Part shown: piece after piece, positions 1 through 10,276 of the stretch
Numbering within the stretch: position 1 is the stretch's first letter
How the letters are laid out: each line of letters starts with the position of its first letter
Translations under genes and position numbers: made by a program
NCBI RefSeq assembly: GCF_963678635.1
Contig: NC_087064.1
Span: 79,833,316 to 79,895,315 of the forward strand
Reading direction: 5' to 3'
From: Symsagittifera roscoffensis
Taxonomy: Eukaryota > Xenacoelomorpha > Acoela > Convolutidae
Length of the DNA stretch: 62,000 nucleotides
The notes under the pieces: model-generated
Told to the model about the DNA's origin: nothing
Database searches by the model: none
What the model saw: only the letters and a program-made list of their open reading frames with translations

Positions 1-794
1 GCTTTTTCTGAGAAAGCTTTCAACATCAAGCGCCTTTTTGCCTGGTCCTTTCGGAGGTAAGATCACACCTACAAGTTTAGCATGATCTGAGTGATGCCCG
101 GTACTAACTCCCCAGCTGGCTCTCATTTCTCTCCAGACCGTGTTCGGATCGGACAAGATATAATCGATGACTGCGCCTGAGCCTCTGGGGTGACGCCACG
201 TTATAAGCCTACTTAAAGATTTCTTGAATAACGTGATCACAATTTTTAAATCGTGTGTCGAACAAAACTCCAGCAATTTTTCACCTTTTGAGTTTGTTTC
301 TTGTTCGGCAGACCAGGCACCAGGTAGTGGTCGCATTTTGGTCAATTGCTCCTTACTGATTCTCGCATTTAAATCACCGAACATCAGAGTATGAGATCCA
401 ACTTTACGGCTGGGGATTCCGTCTTTCATTACTCTGAAGAGATCAGCGTAGAAGCAATCAACCCGTTTTTCACCTTTTCATCATCAGGGTTAGTGGGACT
501 GTAACAAACGACTATTTTAAACGTCTCACTATTGATGCGGCTTCTCAACCAGGCTACCATAACTCGATCACTTTGGCATCTATGCCTGGTTAGTTTCATT
601 TTCAACGAATTGAAAATGAGAGTAACCCCGTTTCTATCTTTTATCTCGGGATCGCTCGCGCACACAATAAAGTATTTGCTACCAAGATCAGAGACTCCAT
701 CGCTATTTAAGCGGGTCCCGGTATCGCATAATTCCAGGGCATCAAAATGACGCTCAAGCATCAGTTGTTCTAAATCGACTCTTTTTGTCTTCAT
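1..794 (-). pseudogene. LINE endonuclease (EEP/APE-like) fragment
   Basis: The minus strand encodes most of an endonuclease/exonuclease/phosphatase domain of the kind carried by non-LTR retrotransposons, which nicks target DNA to prime reverse transcription. Visible motifs are CYSPTNPDDE (about 505-535), GDLNARI (about 380), DYILSD (about 160) and the terminal GHHSDHAKLVG near 85, the usual order for this fold. The reading frame shifts near 480-495, so the copy is broken. It continues past the left edge of the window, where a reverse transcriptase would be expected. The N-terminal part with the first catalytic acidic residue is poorly preserved. RTE- or CR1-like families are both possible. 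Confidence 0.75.
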
Positions 795-827
795 TTCAAA
801 TATTTGTTTAAAACTCGTTCTGACTCT

Positions 828-1051
828 TCAAAATTTTCCAATTTTTTTTTCTCGCTTAAGTTGGTTTTGGTCCATGGGTTGAAATTGTAACATAAAACGT
901 TCAGTAGTTATTGCCTCGTTGAGCTCAGCACTTGTTTCCAGTTCATTTCCTTCATCTTCAGTGAGAAGGGGAGCTTTTTCTTGTGGCTTGTTTTTCGATT
1001 TGGCAACGTGAGGTGTTTCAGGGGTTGGTATGACTGGAGGACCTGTTGTCG

Positions 1052-1090
<39 letters not shown>

Positions 1091-1166
1091 TTGTTGTTGT
1101 TGTTGTTGTTGTTGTTGTTTTTCTTGCTGATGTTGTATGTAGGTCTCTTAAGTGGCTCAAGTACAA
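828..1166 (-). pseudogene. Remnant of Polinton core-like protein with Gln/Thr/Asn repeat
   Basis: The segment shares an LSHLRDL-like start, a Thr/Gln-rich stretch and PLLTEDE with the intact protein at 51.67-52.53 kb, which has LSYLNRLRP, a TSKTTATKE stretch and KLLTDDE in the same order. A (CAA)n expansion lies in the middle and reads as Gln, Asn or Thr by frame. The homology is short, but it sits at the expected distance from the ATPase remnant. The frame ends abruptly near 828, next to the LINE fragment. Confidence 0.5.
1044..1122. repeat. (GTT/CAA)n microsatellite
   Basis: About 80 bp of GTT units on the plus strand (CAA on the minus strand), interrupted twice by TTT. It lies inside the remnant of the core-like protein gene and explains the long homopolymeric peptides predicted in both directions. 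Confidence 0.95.
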
Positions 1167-1781
1167 TATTTAGTGTTTTCTTATGTTTGATTCTCCGGAT
1201 GCTTCGGAATCTCCGTATGCTTCGGAACATATGCTTCAGAATTAGAACAAATTCTTATGGGCCATTTCTACGCTGACAGTTACTTGAAACAAACATAAAA
1301 ATTATGTCCGATTAGATAAAAACATTGTTTGATCAGTATAATAGCTCGTTTTTTTTTCAAGACTCGTTTTTGCATTGATCATTTTTGCGTTTTTGCATTT
1401 TATGCTTTATAGAAATTTCTGAGTTTTGAGATAATGACAGTCAAATTATTGTTGACTACAAAGAGCAAGCATTCTCAAACAACTGATAAATTTTGACAGT
1501 TTGATGTTTTTTTATAATAAATCCCCGTTCCTGAATTGGGTTCAACTGTACCATGTGATGTAGACTAGATTTTTTTTGCGTTCAATTTGGGCGGGTGTCA
1601 CTTCTGCCTTTATAATGAAAAATAGGAAATTGACGGTTCATGCGATACTGTTTTGGAACAATATGTGAGACAGTCTGATGTTCGGGGATCTAAATCTATT
1701 ACTAGTTGTCCAAAGCTGTCCTTTGTAGCCAGTTAATACGCGTTTCGTAAAAATACGGGTACATTAACTTGCCTTCCGAGA
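1167..1781 (-). pseudogene. Decayed Polinton segment: ATPase C-terminus and basic core-like protein
   Basis: No open frame of note. The minus strand around 1450-1510 still resembles the sequence of the basic core-like gene near 51.46-51.50 kb (the ICECLLNVV coding stretch), showing that this gap is degraded Polinton rather than host sequence. Confidence 0.5.
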
Positions 1782-2250
1782 TCATTGCTGAATATCACGA
1801 GGTGATTTGAATATAATGATACAAGATGTGTTCAACTGAATAGTTGGTGACCATCGGCTTTTGTGGAATAATTTAAGTTTAACACAAATAACATCCATGC
1901 CCTTGTGTCTTCCTTCCGTTGCTAGTTCAATGAGTTCTTTATCATTGTACATTCTCGCACGATTCATCAGACACTAGCAGAAAATTTGAACGTTCCTCAA
2001 ACGACCAAATCCATCAAAATCCACAAATTCTATTTAAATTCTGCGAGCATTTAACTTTTGCGAATTCTATGCTGAATATCTTTGTAAAAAAAAACAACAC
2101 CCTGTCAAATTTGGGATGAAAGTTTTTCTTATCAATGGTTTGAAAATCAACTCTGTTTTTCCAGATCCCAAAGGTCAGGTCTTACGACTGCCATAAACAG
2201 TCTTGTCGATATTTCAATAGTTTCATTCATAACTTTGGGTTTGGTAAGAC
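1782..2250 (-). pseudogene. Packaging ATPase remnant, repeat copy 1
   Basis: The minus strand encodes YNDKELIELATEGRHKG, a KLKLFHKSRWS stretch and FKSPRDIQQ. These align with the C-terminal half of the intact A32/FtsK-type packaging ATPase at 50.7-51.4 kb. The N-terminal part (about 2100-2250) is frameshifted around the P-loop by a short insertion. This is the only one of the three repeat copies that continues into the ATPase C-terminus, so it probably marks the original junction with the rest of the element. Confidence 0.8.
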
Positions 2251-2297
2251 ATACATACCATACAAAAGTGAAAACTAACTTGACATTTCTTCACAGC

Positions 2298-2498
2298 TTA
2301 GTTGCGTTCAAGACAAACTATAGATACAAAAATTAGTAATACTAAAATTAAAGTAATATGAGACATAAAAAACCGCTTCTGACCTTGTGACAAAACATTT
2401 TTACAATTTTTGCAAGACTTTTTTTCGAGTCGTTTTTGATCATAAATAAAATCTGTAACTTTATCCGCATCAGGCTCATCAATTGCTTTTTCAGACAA
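2298..2498 (-). pseudogene. Polinton membrane protein remnant, repeat copy 1
   Basis: The predicted 66 residues begin with an acidic DEPDADKVTDFIYDQ segment and end in one hydrophobic helix (ITLILVLLIFVSIVCL). They match the start of the 94-residue membrane protein at 50.43 kb. The ATG has become TTG and the second membrane segment is lost. The gene lies directly upstream of the ATPase remnant, as in the intact array. Confidence 0.75.
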
Positions 2499-2743
2499 TT
2501 TTAGATTTTCGATTTGGTTTCTCTCTTTTTCTAACTCTATATTTCTATCTCCGACTTTTTATCTATATCAACTGTGTCTTGATTAGATAGAAAAAATGTA
2601 TGCTGATGTCATAAAAATGAATTTATTATACTTCTCAGCAGTAGAGAATCTTGTATCCAGTATAACTTCTGTAATCATTAATTATTTCATTGAAATTGTC
2701 ATTTATTTCAACTACATACTTGGCGCAAAATAAGATGATGTGA

Positions 2744-3145
2744 GATGTGTTCAACTGAATAGTTCGTGAACATCGGCTTTTGTGGTATAAATTATGTTTA
2801 ACATAAATAGCATCTAAGCCCCTGTGTCTTCTTCAGTTGCTATTTTAATGAGTTTTTTATCATTTTATGTTTCTCGCATGATACATCAAACACTAGCAAA
2901 AAATTTGAATGTTCCTCAAACTATCACACCCATCAAAATCCACAAATTCTATTTGAATTCTGCGAGCATTCAACTTTTTGCGAATTATATGCTGAATATC
3001 TTTGTAAAAAACAACAACACCCTGTCAAATTTGGGATGAAATTTCTTCTTATCAATGGTTTGAAAATCAACTCTGTTTTTCCAGATCCCAAAGATCTTAC
3101 GACTGCCATAAACAGTCCTGTCGATATTTCAATAGTTTCATTCAT
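2744..3145 (-). pseudogene. Packaging ATPase remnant, repeat copy 2
   Basis: The frame starts at a Met equivalent to the intact ATPase start and keeps GSGKTELIFKPL of the P-loop. The preceding GPS is changed to RSL, and the frame is lost after about 50 residues. Downstream sequence continues as out-of-frame ATPase similarity. Confidence 0.75.
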
Positions 3146-3259
3146 AAGCTTGGGTTTGGTAACACATAACCAAATATACCATACAAAAGTGAAAACTAGC
3201 TTGACGTTTCTTCACAGCTTAGTTGCGTTCAAGAAAAACTATAGATACAAAAATTAGTA

Positions 3260-3411
3260 ATACTAAAATATGAGACATAAAAACCGCTTCTGACCTGGTG
3301 ACAAAACATTTTTACAATTTTTGCAAGAATTTTTTTCGAGTCGTCTTTGATCATAAACAAAATCTGTAACTTTATCCGCATCAGGCTCATCAATTGCTTT
3401 TTCAGACAATT
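3260..3411 (-). pseudogene. Polinton membrane protein remnant, repeat copy 2
   Basis: Nearly the same sequence as the copy at 2298-2498, again with a TTG in place of the start codon and the same acidic N-terminus. A small deletion relative to copy 1 disrupts the hydrophobic helix. Confidence 0.65.
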
Positions 3412-3654
3412 TTAGATTTTCGATTTGGTTTCTCTCTTTTTCTAACTCTATAGTTCTATCTCCTACTTCTTATCTATATCAACTGTGTCTTGATTAGATA
3501 GAAAAAATGTATGCTGATGTCATAAAAATGAATTTATTATACTTCTCAGCAGTAGAGAATCTCGTATCCAGTATAACTTGTGTAATCATTAATTATTTCA
3601 TTAAAATTGTCATTTATTTCAACTACATAGTTGGCGCAAAATATGATGATGTGA

Positions 3655-4053
3655 GATGTGTTCAACTGAATAGTTCGTGAACATCGGCTTTTGTGGTATA
3701 AATTATGTTTAACATAAATAGCATCTAAGACCCTGTGTCTTCTTCAGTTGCTAGTTTAATGAGTTTTTATCATTTTATGTTTCTCGCATCATACATCAAA
3801 CACTAGCAAAAATTTGAATGTTCCTCAAACTATCAAACCCATCAAACTCCACAAATTCTATTTGAAGTCTGCGCGCATTTAATTTTTCGCGAATTATCGG
3901 TTAAATATTTTTGTAAAAAAACAACACCCTGTCAAATTTGGAATAAAATATTCTTCTTATCAATGGCTTGAAAATCAACTTTGTTTTTCCAGATCCCGAT
4001 GGTCCTAAAACTGCCATAAACAGTCTTGCCGATGTGTTTATACTTTTATTCAT
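3655..4053 (-). pseudogene. Packaging ATPase remnant, repeat copy 3
   Basis: This copy retains the best P-loop of the three, with GPSGSGKTKLIFKPL following a Met that matches the intact start. It becomes unreadable after about 50 residues. It lies directly against the satellite. Confidence 0.75.
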
Positions 4054-4089
4054 ACCCTTGCTTTTGGTAACACTTACCCAATTATTTCC

Positions 4090-5675
4090 GACCATCGCGA
4101 CTAAATTATTTTCCGACCATCGCGACTAAATTTTTTCCGACCATCGCAAATTTTTTGACCATGCTGCGACTAATTTTGTGACCGCCGCGATTAATTTTCG
4201 TACCATGCCGCGACTAATAATTCGAATGCCGCGACTAATTTTTGTACCCTGCCGCGACTAATTTTTCGAATGCTGCGACTAATTTATTACCCTACCGCGA
4301 CTAATTTTCCGAATGCTGCGACTAATTTTTGTACCCTGCCGCGACTAATTTTTCGAATGTCGCGACTAATTTTTGTACCCTGCCGCGACAAATTTTTCGA
4401 ATGCCGCGACTAATTTTTGTACCCTGCTGCGACTAATTTTTCGAATGCTGCGACTAATTTTGTACCCTGCGCTACTAGTTTTTCGACCGCCGCGAATAAT
4501 TTTTCGAATGCCGCAACTAATTTTTCGACCGCCGCGACTAATTTTCCTACCTTGCGCTACTAGTTTTTCGACCGCCGCGAATAATTTTTCGACCCTGCCT
4601 CGACTAAATACTCGACCATGCCACTACTAAATTTTCGACCGCCGCCACTAATTTTTCGAGTGCCGCGACTAACATTTTGACCATGCTGCAACTAATTTTT
4701 CGACCACGCTGCGACTAATTTTTTGACTATACTGCGACAAAGGTTTCGACCGCCGCGACTAATTTTCGAATGCCGCGACTAATTTTTCGAATGCCTCGAC
4801 TAAATGTTCGACCATGCTGCTACTAAATTTTCGACCGCTGCGACTATTTTTTCGAATGCCGCGACTAACATGTCGACCATGCTGCAACTAAATTTTTAAT
4901 CGCCGCGACTAATTTTTTTACCTAAGCCACTAACTTTTCGACCACCGCGACTAACTTTTTGATCTATGCGACTAATTTTTCGACCACCGCGGCAAATTTT
5001 TTGACCACCGCGACTAATTTTTCGACCACCGCGACTAATTTTTGACCGCTGAAAGTTAGTTTCCGACCATCGCGACTAAATTATTTTCCGACCATCGCAA
5101 ACTTTTTGACCATGCTGCGACTAATTTTTGTGACCGCCGCGATTAATTTTCGTACCATGCCGCGACTAATAATTCGAATGCCGCGAATAATTTTTGTACC
5201 CTGCCGCGACTAATTTTTCGAATGCTGCGACTAATTTTTGTACCCTACCGCGACTAATTTTTCGAATGCTGCGACTAATTTTTGTACCCTGCCGCGACTA
5301 ATTTTTCGAATGTCGCGACTAATTTTTGTACCCTGCCTCGACTAATTTTCCGAATGCTGCGACTAATTTTTATACCCTGCCGCGACTAATTTTTCGAATG
5401 CTTCGACTAATTTTTGTACCCTGCCGCGACTAATTTTTCGAATGCTGCGACTAATTTTTGTACCCTGCCGCGACTAACTTTTCGAATGCCGCGACTAATT
5501 TTCCGACCATGCCGCTACTAGTTTTTTGACCACCGCGAAAAATTTTTCGACCTCCGCGAATAACTTTCGACCGTGCCTCGACTAAATGTTCGACCATGCC
5601 GCTACTAATTTTTCGACCGCCGCGACTAATTTTTCGAATGCCGCGACTAACATTTCAACCATGCTGCAACTAATT
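4090..5675. repeat. Satellite array, about 20-21 bp monomers (left block)
   Basis: Degenerate head-to-tail monomers built around GCGACTAATTTTTCGA followed by a variable 4-5 bp such as ATGCC, CCGCC or CCCTGC. About 75 monomers fit in this block. The same family fills 28.8-30.1 kb in the same orientation. Open frames across it are a by-product of 21-bp spacing and are not genes. Confidence 0.95.
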
Positions 5676-5866
5676 TTTTATTCAATCGGGTAGAAATTAA
5701 TCATAATTTAAAGGTGTTGCGTCAGTTGTGAGTGGATATACTTTTATATAATCTTTGTCAATAGAAATTGTGCTAATTGCTTGACTGGAAATATCTGTTG
5801 GTATGTTGAACAAGAATAGTGGATAAGACCATTCAGGGCCCCAAACATAATCTGATTGTTCTGCTA

Positions 5867-6501
5867 TTACAGTGCCATGAGTTGAATTTTGGAGTCTGAA
5901 ATTTTTTCTTGATTGTTAAAGTAAACCAAAATTATGTGTGAAATAAGCAATGATAAACCATACCAAGATTTTTGGAAGTCGTGTTTATCATTTGGTGAAA
6001 CTTCGTTACTTGTTAAGTTTTTACGGATTGTGTTTAAATATTCAGAAATTATTGCGATTTCATGTCTTACAGTTGCATGTTTTGATGTTTGAACTGGTGA
6101 AGTTCCTTGGGATTCTGGTGTTTCTAGTATAGATAGATAGCTATAAATTATTTGAAATACTTCATTAGTAAATATTGAATTTGCGCTTTGTGAATTTTGG
6201 TGTTGTATATTTTTTATGTATTCAGTGAATACTCTTGAAAGTTCATTATCTACGTCGTCTGTTTGAAGTAGATATCTACCATGAAACTTACTTGGTGACT
6301 GTATTTCTTTGGTGTAGATTCCATACTGTTGTGTCAGGTTACATATTCCTTTGAGGTAGTGATTGATAAATTGTCTTTTGATTTTTATAAATTTGCTATT
6401 AGATTTTGACAAAAATGTGTTTGTCCTCTACTATCAGTGAGTGAATTGATTAAAAATGGGGAGATGGAGTTTTCATCTTTGCTTTCTTCATTTTGATTCA
6501 T
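5867..6501 (-). pseudogene. Gag N-terminal region, truncated copy
   Basis: From an ATG at 6499-6501 the minus strand encodes a protein whose start (NQNEESKDEN, then SPFLINSLTDSR) and body (KRQFINHYLKGICNLTQQYG) match the gag start at 26198 in the complete element. A frameshift or stop near 6412 separates the first 30 residues from the next 180. The product is mostly helical, without a recognisable domain, and is presumed to be the N-terminal part of gag. The rest of gag is missing. Confidence 0.6.
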
Positions 6502-6559
6502 TTGTGTGCTTTACTTTATTACTGTCAAATTGTAATTTTCAATGTGTTTTGTTGGTTGA

Positions 6560-6945
6560 CTCCAATTGTATAGACGTACTGGTTTGTTTTTGAATGTTTT
6601 TTTTTGCGTTTTCCTTGTATTGATGATTGACATGTGGTTTCCGAATCAGAAAAATATAGTGTATCATTAATCTGATAGTTTTTATTTAGGGAGTCTTTTA
6701 ATCTGTAAAGTTCTTCTAAATGACTTGTTTCTGATTCGGAGAATGCGTTTCTTTGTTTTGAACTTCTTCTTCGTGTAATCTGTCTTTGTTTGCTTAAATT
6801 TTTTCTTTTGATTGTTTGTCCTTTTGTTCTAATATATCCTATTGATTGTGTGTGTGGAGTAATTACAAGGTCATTTTTTTGTTGTTTATTTCACAATTGT
6901 GTAGTATGATTGTTTGTTTATTTCCTAATTGTCTAGTGACCTAAG
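6560..6945 (-). pseudogene. Upstream ORF of retroelement (second copy)
   Basis: The minus strand carries KQTIILHNCEINN followed, after a one-base shift in an A-run, by DLVITPHTQSIGYIRT. This closely matches the open frame at 26443-26637 in the complete element. It lies between the leader and gag. No known family is recognised. Peptide-level similarity between two diverged copies suggests it was once translated. Confidence 0.5.
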
Positions 6946-8236
6946 TTTTAGTTTGACGGATGCAATATTTGGATTAGCGATTTTTAATGCTTAAACTGTT
7001 AGTTCTTACGAATTTTTAGTTAGCCTAACTTGGGTCATATTTTTCAGGGTTGGAGAGAAAATATATTTCGATTCCTGAGAATGATTGTTCCTTTCTCGTG
7101 ACTAGTCTAAGTTAAGGTGTTAACTTACTTAATCTTACTTAGGGGTAGTGATTGGGTTCAAGGGCTGGAGAATAGTAGATCGATCCACAAGGTTCAGGTA
7201 TAATTAGAACACAAGTAGTTTGTTAGATACTATTTTAAACTTACTAAGTTTAAGTGCTATCCTGGGTCAGGTAAGAGGGGGGGGTCAAGTGAAGGATGAA
7301 TAACCGAAGTTCTTCACTGTTTATCCTAATTGGAATGGTTTTTGTGATTTAAAAAATTTCTATTAGTCTTGGGTCTTGAGAAAATGTTGGATAGTGAATC
7401 GACGTTTGAGGTTGTTAGACACTTTGCTAAATGTGCGGGGATAACAAAATTGTTCTATTTGATCCAAGGATAAGCATTGATGATCAAAATATAAAATTGG
7501 TGAAATTAAATTTAGTTTACGTAAAAGTGAATTAAAGATCCAAGGAAAGCCTTGATGATCTGTGAACTTTAAAAGGTTTAAGTTAAATGGAAATAAGAAT
7601 AAGGATAGGCCTTTATTTAAGTTAAGCTTTGTTTAATTAAAATTTTTGTTTATTAGTTTTTGATGATGTTAGTGGGTTTATGATTTGCTGTTATGTTTTA
7701 GGTGATGAAGCTGAGACGAAGAAATTACTTATATATTACTAACAATTTGTGTGTTTACTAACTAATTTTTGTGTTTATTTTCAATAAACATTTTTTTTCT
7801 TCTAAAAATTGTTTTTAAGTTTAATGAAGATTTAAGAAAACGACTAGGGACGTTTTTATCAATCGTTATTGTACAATAATAGGTTTAGCGCCTGTAATTA
7901 TCGGTGAAGAATTTTCTTCAAGTTACTATGTTTGCAAATGAAAACCTAAATTCATTGCTAATAAAACTCTAAATATCAAAGTTTGTGTTGGCTTTTGCCG
8001 TACGACCATGAAACTTATGGGTAAGTTCCGTTGTAGTCGTATAGCGTCTCTTGACCGAGGTCTTTTTCCAATACCGGGTAGTTCTCGTATTGTTCGGAAT
8101 AATGGCTCTGATCTATCGAGTCGTAGAGACATTTCAATTAAATTATTGTCGTGTAACATTTTTGGGAATGTTTTTGTCTAAGTCTAATCAATTTTTGGTA
8201 AGTTCTAAGCTATTTTTTTCCTTAAGGTCTTATTTG
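6946..8236 (-). other. Retroelement leader, no gene seen
   Basis: About 1.3 kb between the primer-binding site and the first ORF, alignable with 26.64-27.87 kb of the complete element. It holds scattered stops and no convincing ORF. It is presumably the untranslated leader, perhaps with packaging signals. Confidence 0.6.
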
Positions 8237-8254
8237 AGACTTATGGTCGCACCA
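8237..8254 (-). promoter_or_regulatory. Primer-binding site, truncated copy
   Basis: Two bases beyond the LTR end, the minus strand reads TGGTGCGACCATAAGTCT. It is identical at the same position in the complete element, and TGG is the expected complement of a tRNA CCA end. The tRNA species is not identified. Confidence 0.75.
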
Positions 8255-8256
8255 GA

Positions 8257-8634
8257 TGAGTTAGGATGGATGGTCTAACTCATAGAGTAATTTCAGATAA
8301 GGTACACCATCTGCTCGTCACGCTATCTTATTTTTGGCCGTATAGATTCGTGCAACTTCTTAGTATAATACCGATCTTAATCCTACTCTTATATCTTTTA
8401 GTCTCAATAGATCTAGAGCATACTGGTTTGTTACGAGTCGGTCTCTTGGAGAAAGCAACTAGGTTGTAAGTTAAATTCAAAATGCTCTAGTGCTGAAATT
8501 ACAAGTAATTTCAGCACTTACAATTAAATGGGTTGTTAGTTAGATGGAGTTTGATTGGTTAGTCTTTAATATTTTATAGGGATAAAATATCTAATTTATA
8601 ACCAATAAAAATATATAAATTGGATCAGGTTCCA
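8257..8634 (-). repeat. LTR (truncated copy)
   Basis: A 378-bp sequence beginning TGAGTTAGG and ending GGTTCCA, alignable over its length with the LTRs at 9911-10276 and 27888-28283. It contains a perfect 13-bp-arm palindrome at 8490-8517 (arms GTGCTGAAATTAC and its complement, 2-bp loop) of unknown role. Confidence 0.85.
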
Positions 8635-8672
8635 AAACCCTCATATGAAGATAAAAATAAGACGCAGGCCTC

Positions 8673-8820
8673 AAGAGATGGGAGCAAAGGGCCACCAGAG
8701 GCTGTAACTGAGTTTTTTTTCGGTTATACCAAACCCCCCCTAAACTTCTTAGGGGGTAGGGTTTGGTATAATCGAAAAAAAAAACAGTTACAGCCTCTGA
8801 GGGACCTTTGCTCTCATCTT
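8673..8820. mobile_element. Small hairpin element (MITE-like)
   Basis: A nearly perfect palindrome of about 148 bp. The outer arms contain GAGGCTGTAACTGAG and its complement, the next layer is CGGTTATACCAAACCC and its complement, and the centre is a C-run/G-run pair. The same terminal sequences occur at 9205-9528. A transposase is not present. Confidence 0.8.
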
Positions 8821-8822
8821 CT

Positions 8823-9137
8823 TCGCTATCTTATTTTCGGCCGGATAGATTCGTGCAACTTCATAGTCTAATACCGATCTTAATCTAACTCTTATATCTC
8901 TTAGTCTCAATAGATCTAGAGCATACTGGTTTGTTACGAGTCGGTCTCTTGGAGAAAGCAACTAGGTTGTAAGTTAAATTCAAAATGCTCTAGTGCTGAA
9001 ATTACAAGTAATTTCAGCACTTACAATTAAATGGGTTGTTAGTTAGATGGAGATTGATTGGTTAGTCATTAATATTTTATAGGGATAAAATATCTAATTT
9101 ATAACCAATAATAATATATAAATTGGATCAGGTTCCG
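8823..9137 (-). repeat. Partial LTR copy from a 503-bp tandem duplication
   Basis: Nearly identical to 8320-8634, offset by 503 bp (the shared GTCTCAA is at 8401 and 8904). The duplicated unit includes LTR sequence plus the flank leading into the hairpin element. The LTR terminal A is G here. The palindrome recurs at 8993-9020. Confidence 0.85.
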
Positions 9138-9204
9138 AAACCCTCATATGAAGATAAAAATATGACATAGGCCTCAAGAGATGGGAGCAAAGGTCCCTCA
9201 GAGG

Positions 9205-9528
9205 CTGTAACTGGATTTTTTTCGGTTATACCAAACCCCCCCCCCCCCCTAAATGGATGAAATTGGCAATTCAAATTTGGAGTTGAAAGTGAAAGCGCGA
9301 AAGCGAGGGGAAACAAAAATTTAAATACCATTCTCGTGCAATTAGCAGCTGCTCGATTAGGAAACCTAAGGAAAAATGTGCCGTATACTTTTGTTTCCTA
9401 ATCGAGCAGCTGCTAATTGCACGCGGAAGACATTTAATTGTTTGTTTCACTCGCTTTCGCGCTTTCAATTTCAATTCAAATTTTGAATTTAGGGGGGGGG
9501 GGTTATAACCGAAATCACCCTGTAACTG
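9205..9528. mobile_element. Nested-palindrome element (MITE-like) with 31-bp perfect stem
   Basis: The outer arms share CTGTAACTG, CGGTTATA and C/G-runs with the element at 8673-8820. The next layer pairs GAAAGCGCGAAAGCGAG with CTCGCTTTCGCGCTTTC. The innermost arms, 9335-9365 and 9393-9423, are perfect 31-bp complements around a 27-nt loop. The whole element could fold into a single long hairpin. No coding capacity is seen. Confidence 0.8.
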
Positions 9529-9539
9529 CACTCAATGCG

Positions 9540-9665
9540 AGATAGACTATCCTGGTTGTAAGGAGCTTTGTATTCAGCCGAGAAACATACCGCAAGCGGT
9601 CGAAAACTATCAAAATTTGGTCGAGAACGTTCGAACCATACCTTGAGCACGGTCGAAATGTTCTC
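9540..9665. repeat. Dispersed GGTCGAA-type repeat
   Basis: Several degenerate units of the form CGGTCGAAA or GGTCGAGAACG. Similar sequence occurs at 28.48-28.66 and 38.06-38.35 kb. The rest of 9530-9910 is AT-rich with nothing recognised. Confidence 0.45.
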
Positions 9666-9910
9666 ATGGTACACGGTTACCCGATTTGGAGTTCCATGAA
9701 TGAAATTCGATTATTATCAATTAAAAATGAATTATAAGATTACAATTTTTCCAACAAAATCCATTCTAATCCTTTATAATCATTTTATCCCTTTTTTTTG
9801 TGGACACTGACAATGTAAATCAATTACTGAGATGCGAATTTCAAATATTAACATATTTATTGGTAATATTTCTGACTCAAATTGCTTCTGACTCAAAAAC
9901 CAGAGTATAC

Positions 9911-10276
9911 TGAGTTAAGATGTAGGGTGTATAACTCATAGAATAATTTCGGATAGATTCGTGCAACTTCTTAGTCTAATACCGATCCTAATCTTACTCT
10001 TATATCTACTAGTCTCAGGTTGTTTAACTAGTCTCTGCTAGGCTCAATAGATCTAGAGTGTAGTGTCTTATTGCGACTGCTGAAGTTCTCTTGGAGAAGT
10101 AACTAATTTCTAAGTTAAATTCAAATTTCTCTGGTTCTGAAATTACAAGTAATTTCAGCACTTACAAATAAGTGGGTTGTTAGTTAGATGGAATATGATT
10201 GGTTAATATTAAATATTTTATAGTAATAAAATGTCTAATTTGTCCAATAATAAAATGTAGTTTAGATCAGGTTCCA
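9911..10276 (-). repeat. 3' LTR of the complete element
   Basis: 366 bp, TGAGTTAAGATG...GGTTCCA, co-linear with the LTR at 27888-28283. Relative to that copy it lacks about 35 bp after the first 45 bases. Its palindrome (about 10134-10161) is intact except for one mismatch. Confidence 0.88.

Larger units (their letters stand above)
828..4095 (-). mobile_element. Decayed Polinton-like element fragment, partly tandemly repeated
   Basis: The minus strand is collinear with the intact Polinton-like array at about 50.2-52.0 kb on the plus strand: C-terminus of the small protein, membrane protein, packaging ATPase, core-like protein. The spacing agrees: from the ATPase FKSPRDxQQ motif to the start of the Q/T-rich protein is about 615 bp in both places. 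All frames carry stops and shifts. One segment (membrane protein plus ATPase N-terminus) is present about 2.5 times in tandem. The fragment is bounded by the LINE piece on the left and a satellite on the right. Confidence 0.8.
1825..4095. repeat. Tandem repeat of a Polinton segment, 2.5 units of 911-919 bp
   Basis: A recognisable 10-mer, TTCAACTGAA, and its surroundings recur at 1831, 2750 and 3661, giving periods of 919 and 911 bp. Each full unit carries, on the minus strand, the C-terminus of the small protein corresponding to 50.1-50.36 kb (an NDYRSYTGYKILYC-like end), the membrane protein and the ATPase N-terminus. The third unit is cut off by the satellite at about 4090. Confidence 0.9.
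5676..8634 (-). mobile_element. Truncated Ty3/gypsy-type element: 5' LTR, leader and gag start
   Basis: This stretch is collinear with 25.3-28.28 kb of the complete element: LTR, primer-binding site, leader, upstream ORF and the first part of gag. The element is cut off inside gag at about 5.68 kb by the satellite. Divergence from the other copy is moderate, with many substitutions and indels, so this is an independent, older insertion of the same family. Confidence 0.85.

Noticed and set aside
1018-1276. Poly-Asn, poly-Thr and poly-Leu ORFs
   Set aside because: All three come from the GTT/CAA microsatellite in different frames.
4373-4630. 85-residue plus-strand ORF
   Set aside because: Lies within the left satellite array and consists only of repeat-derived peptides.
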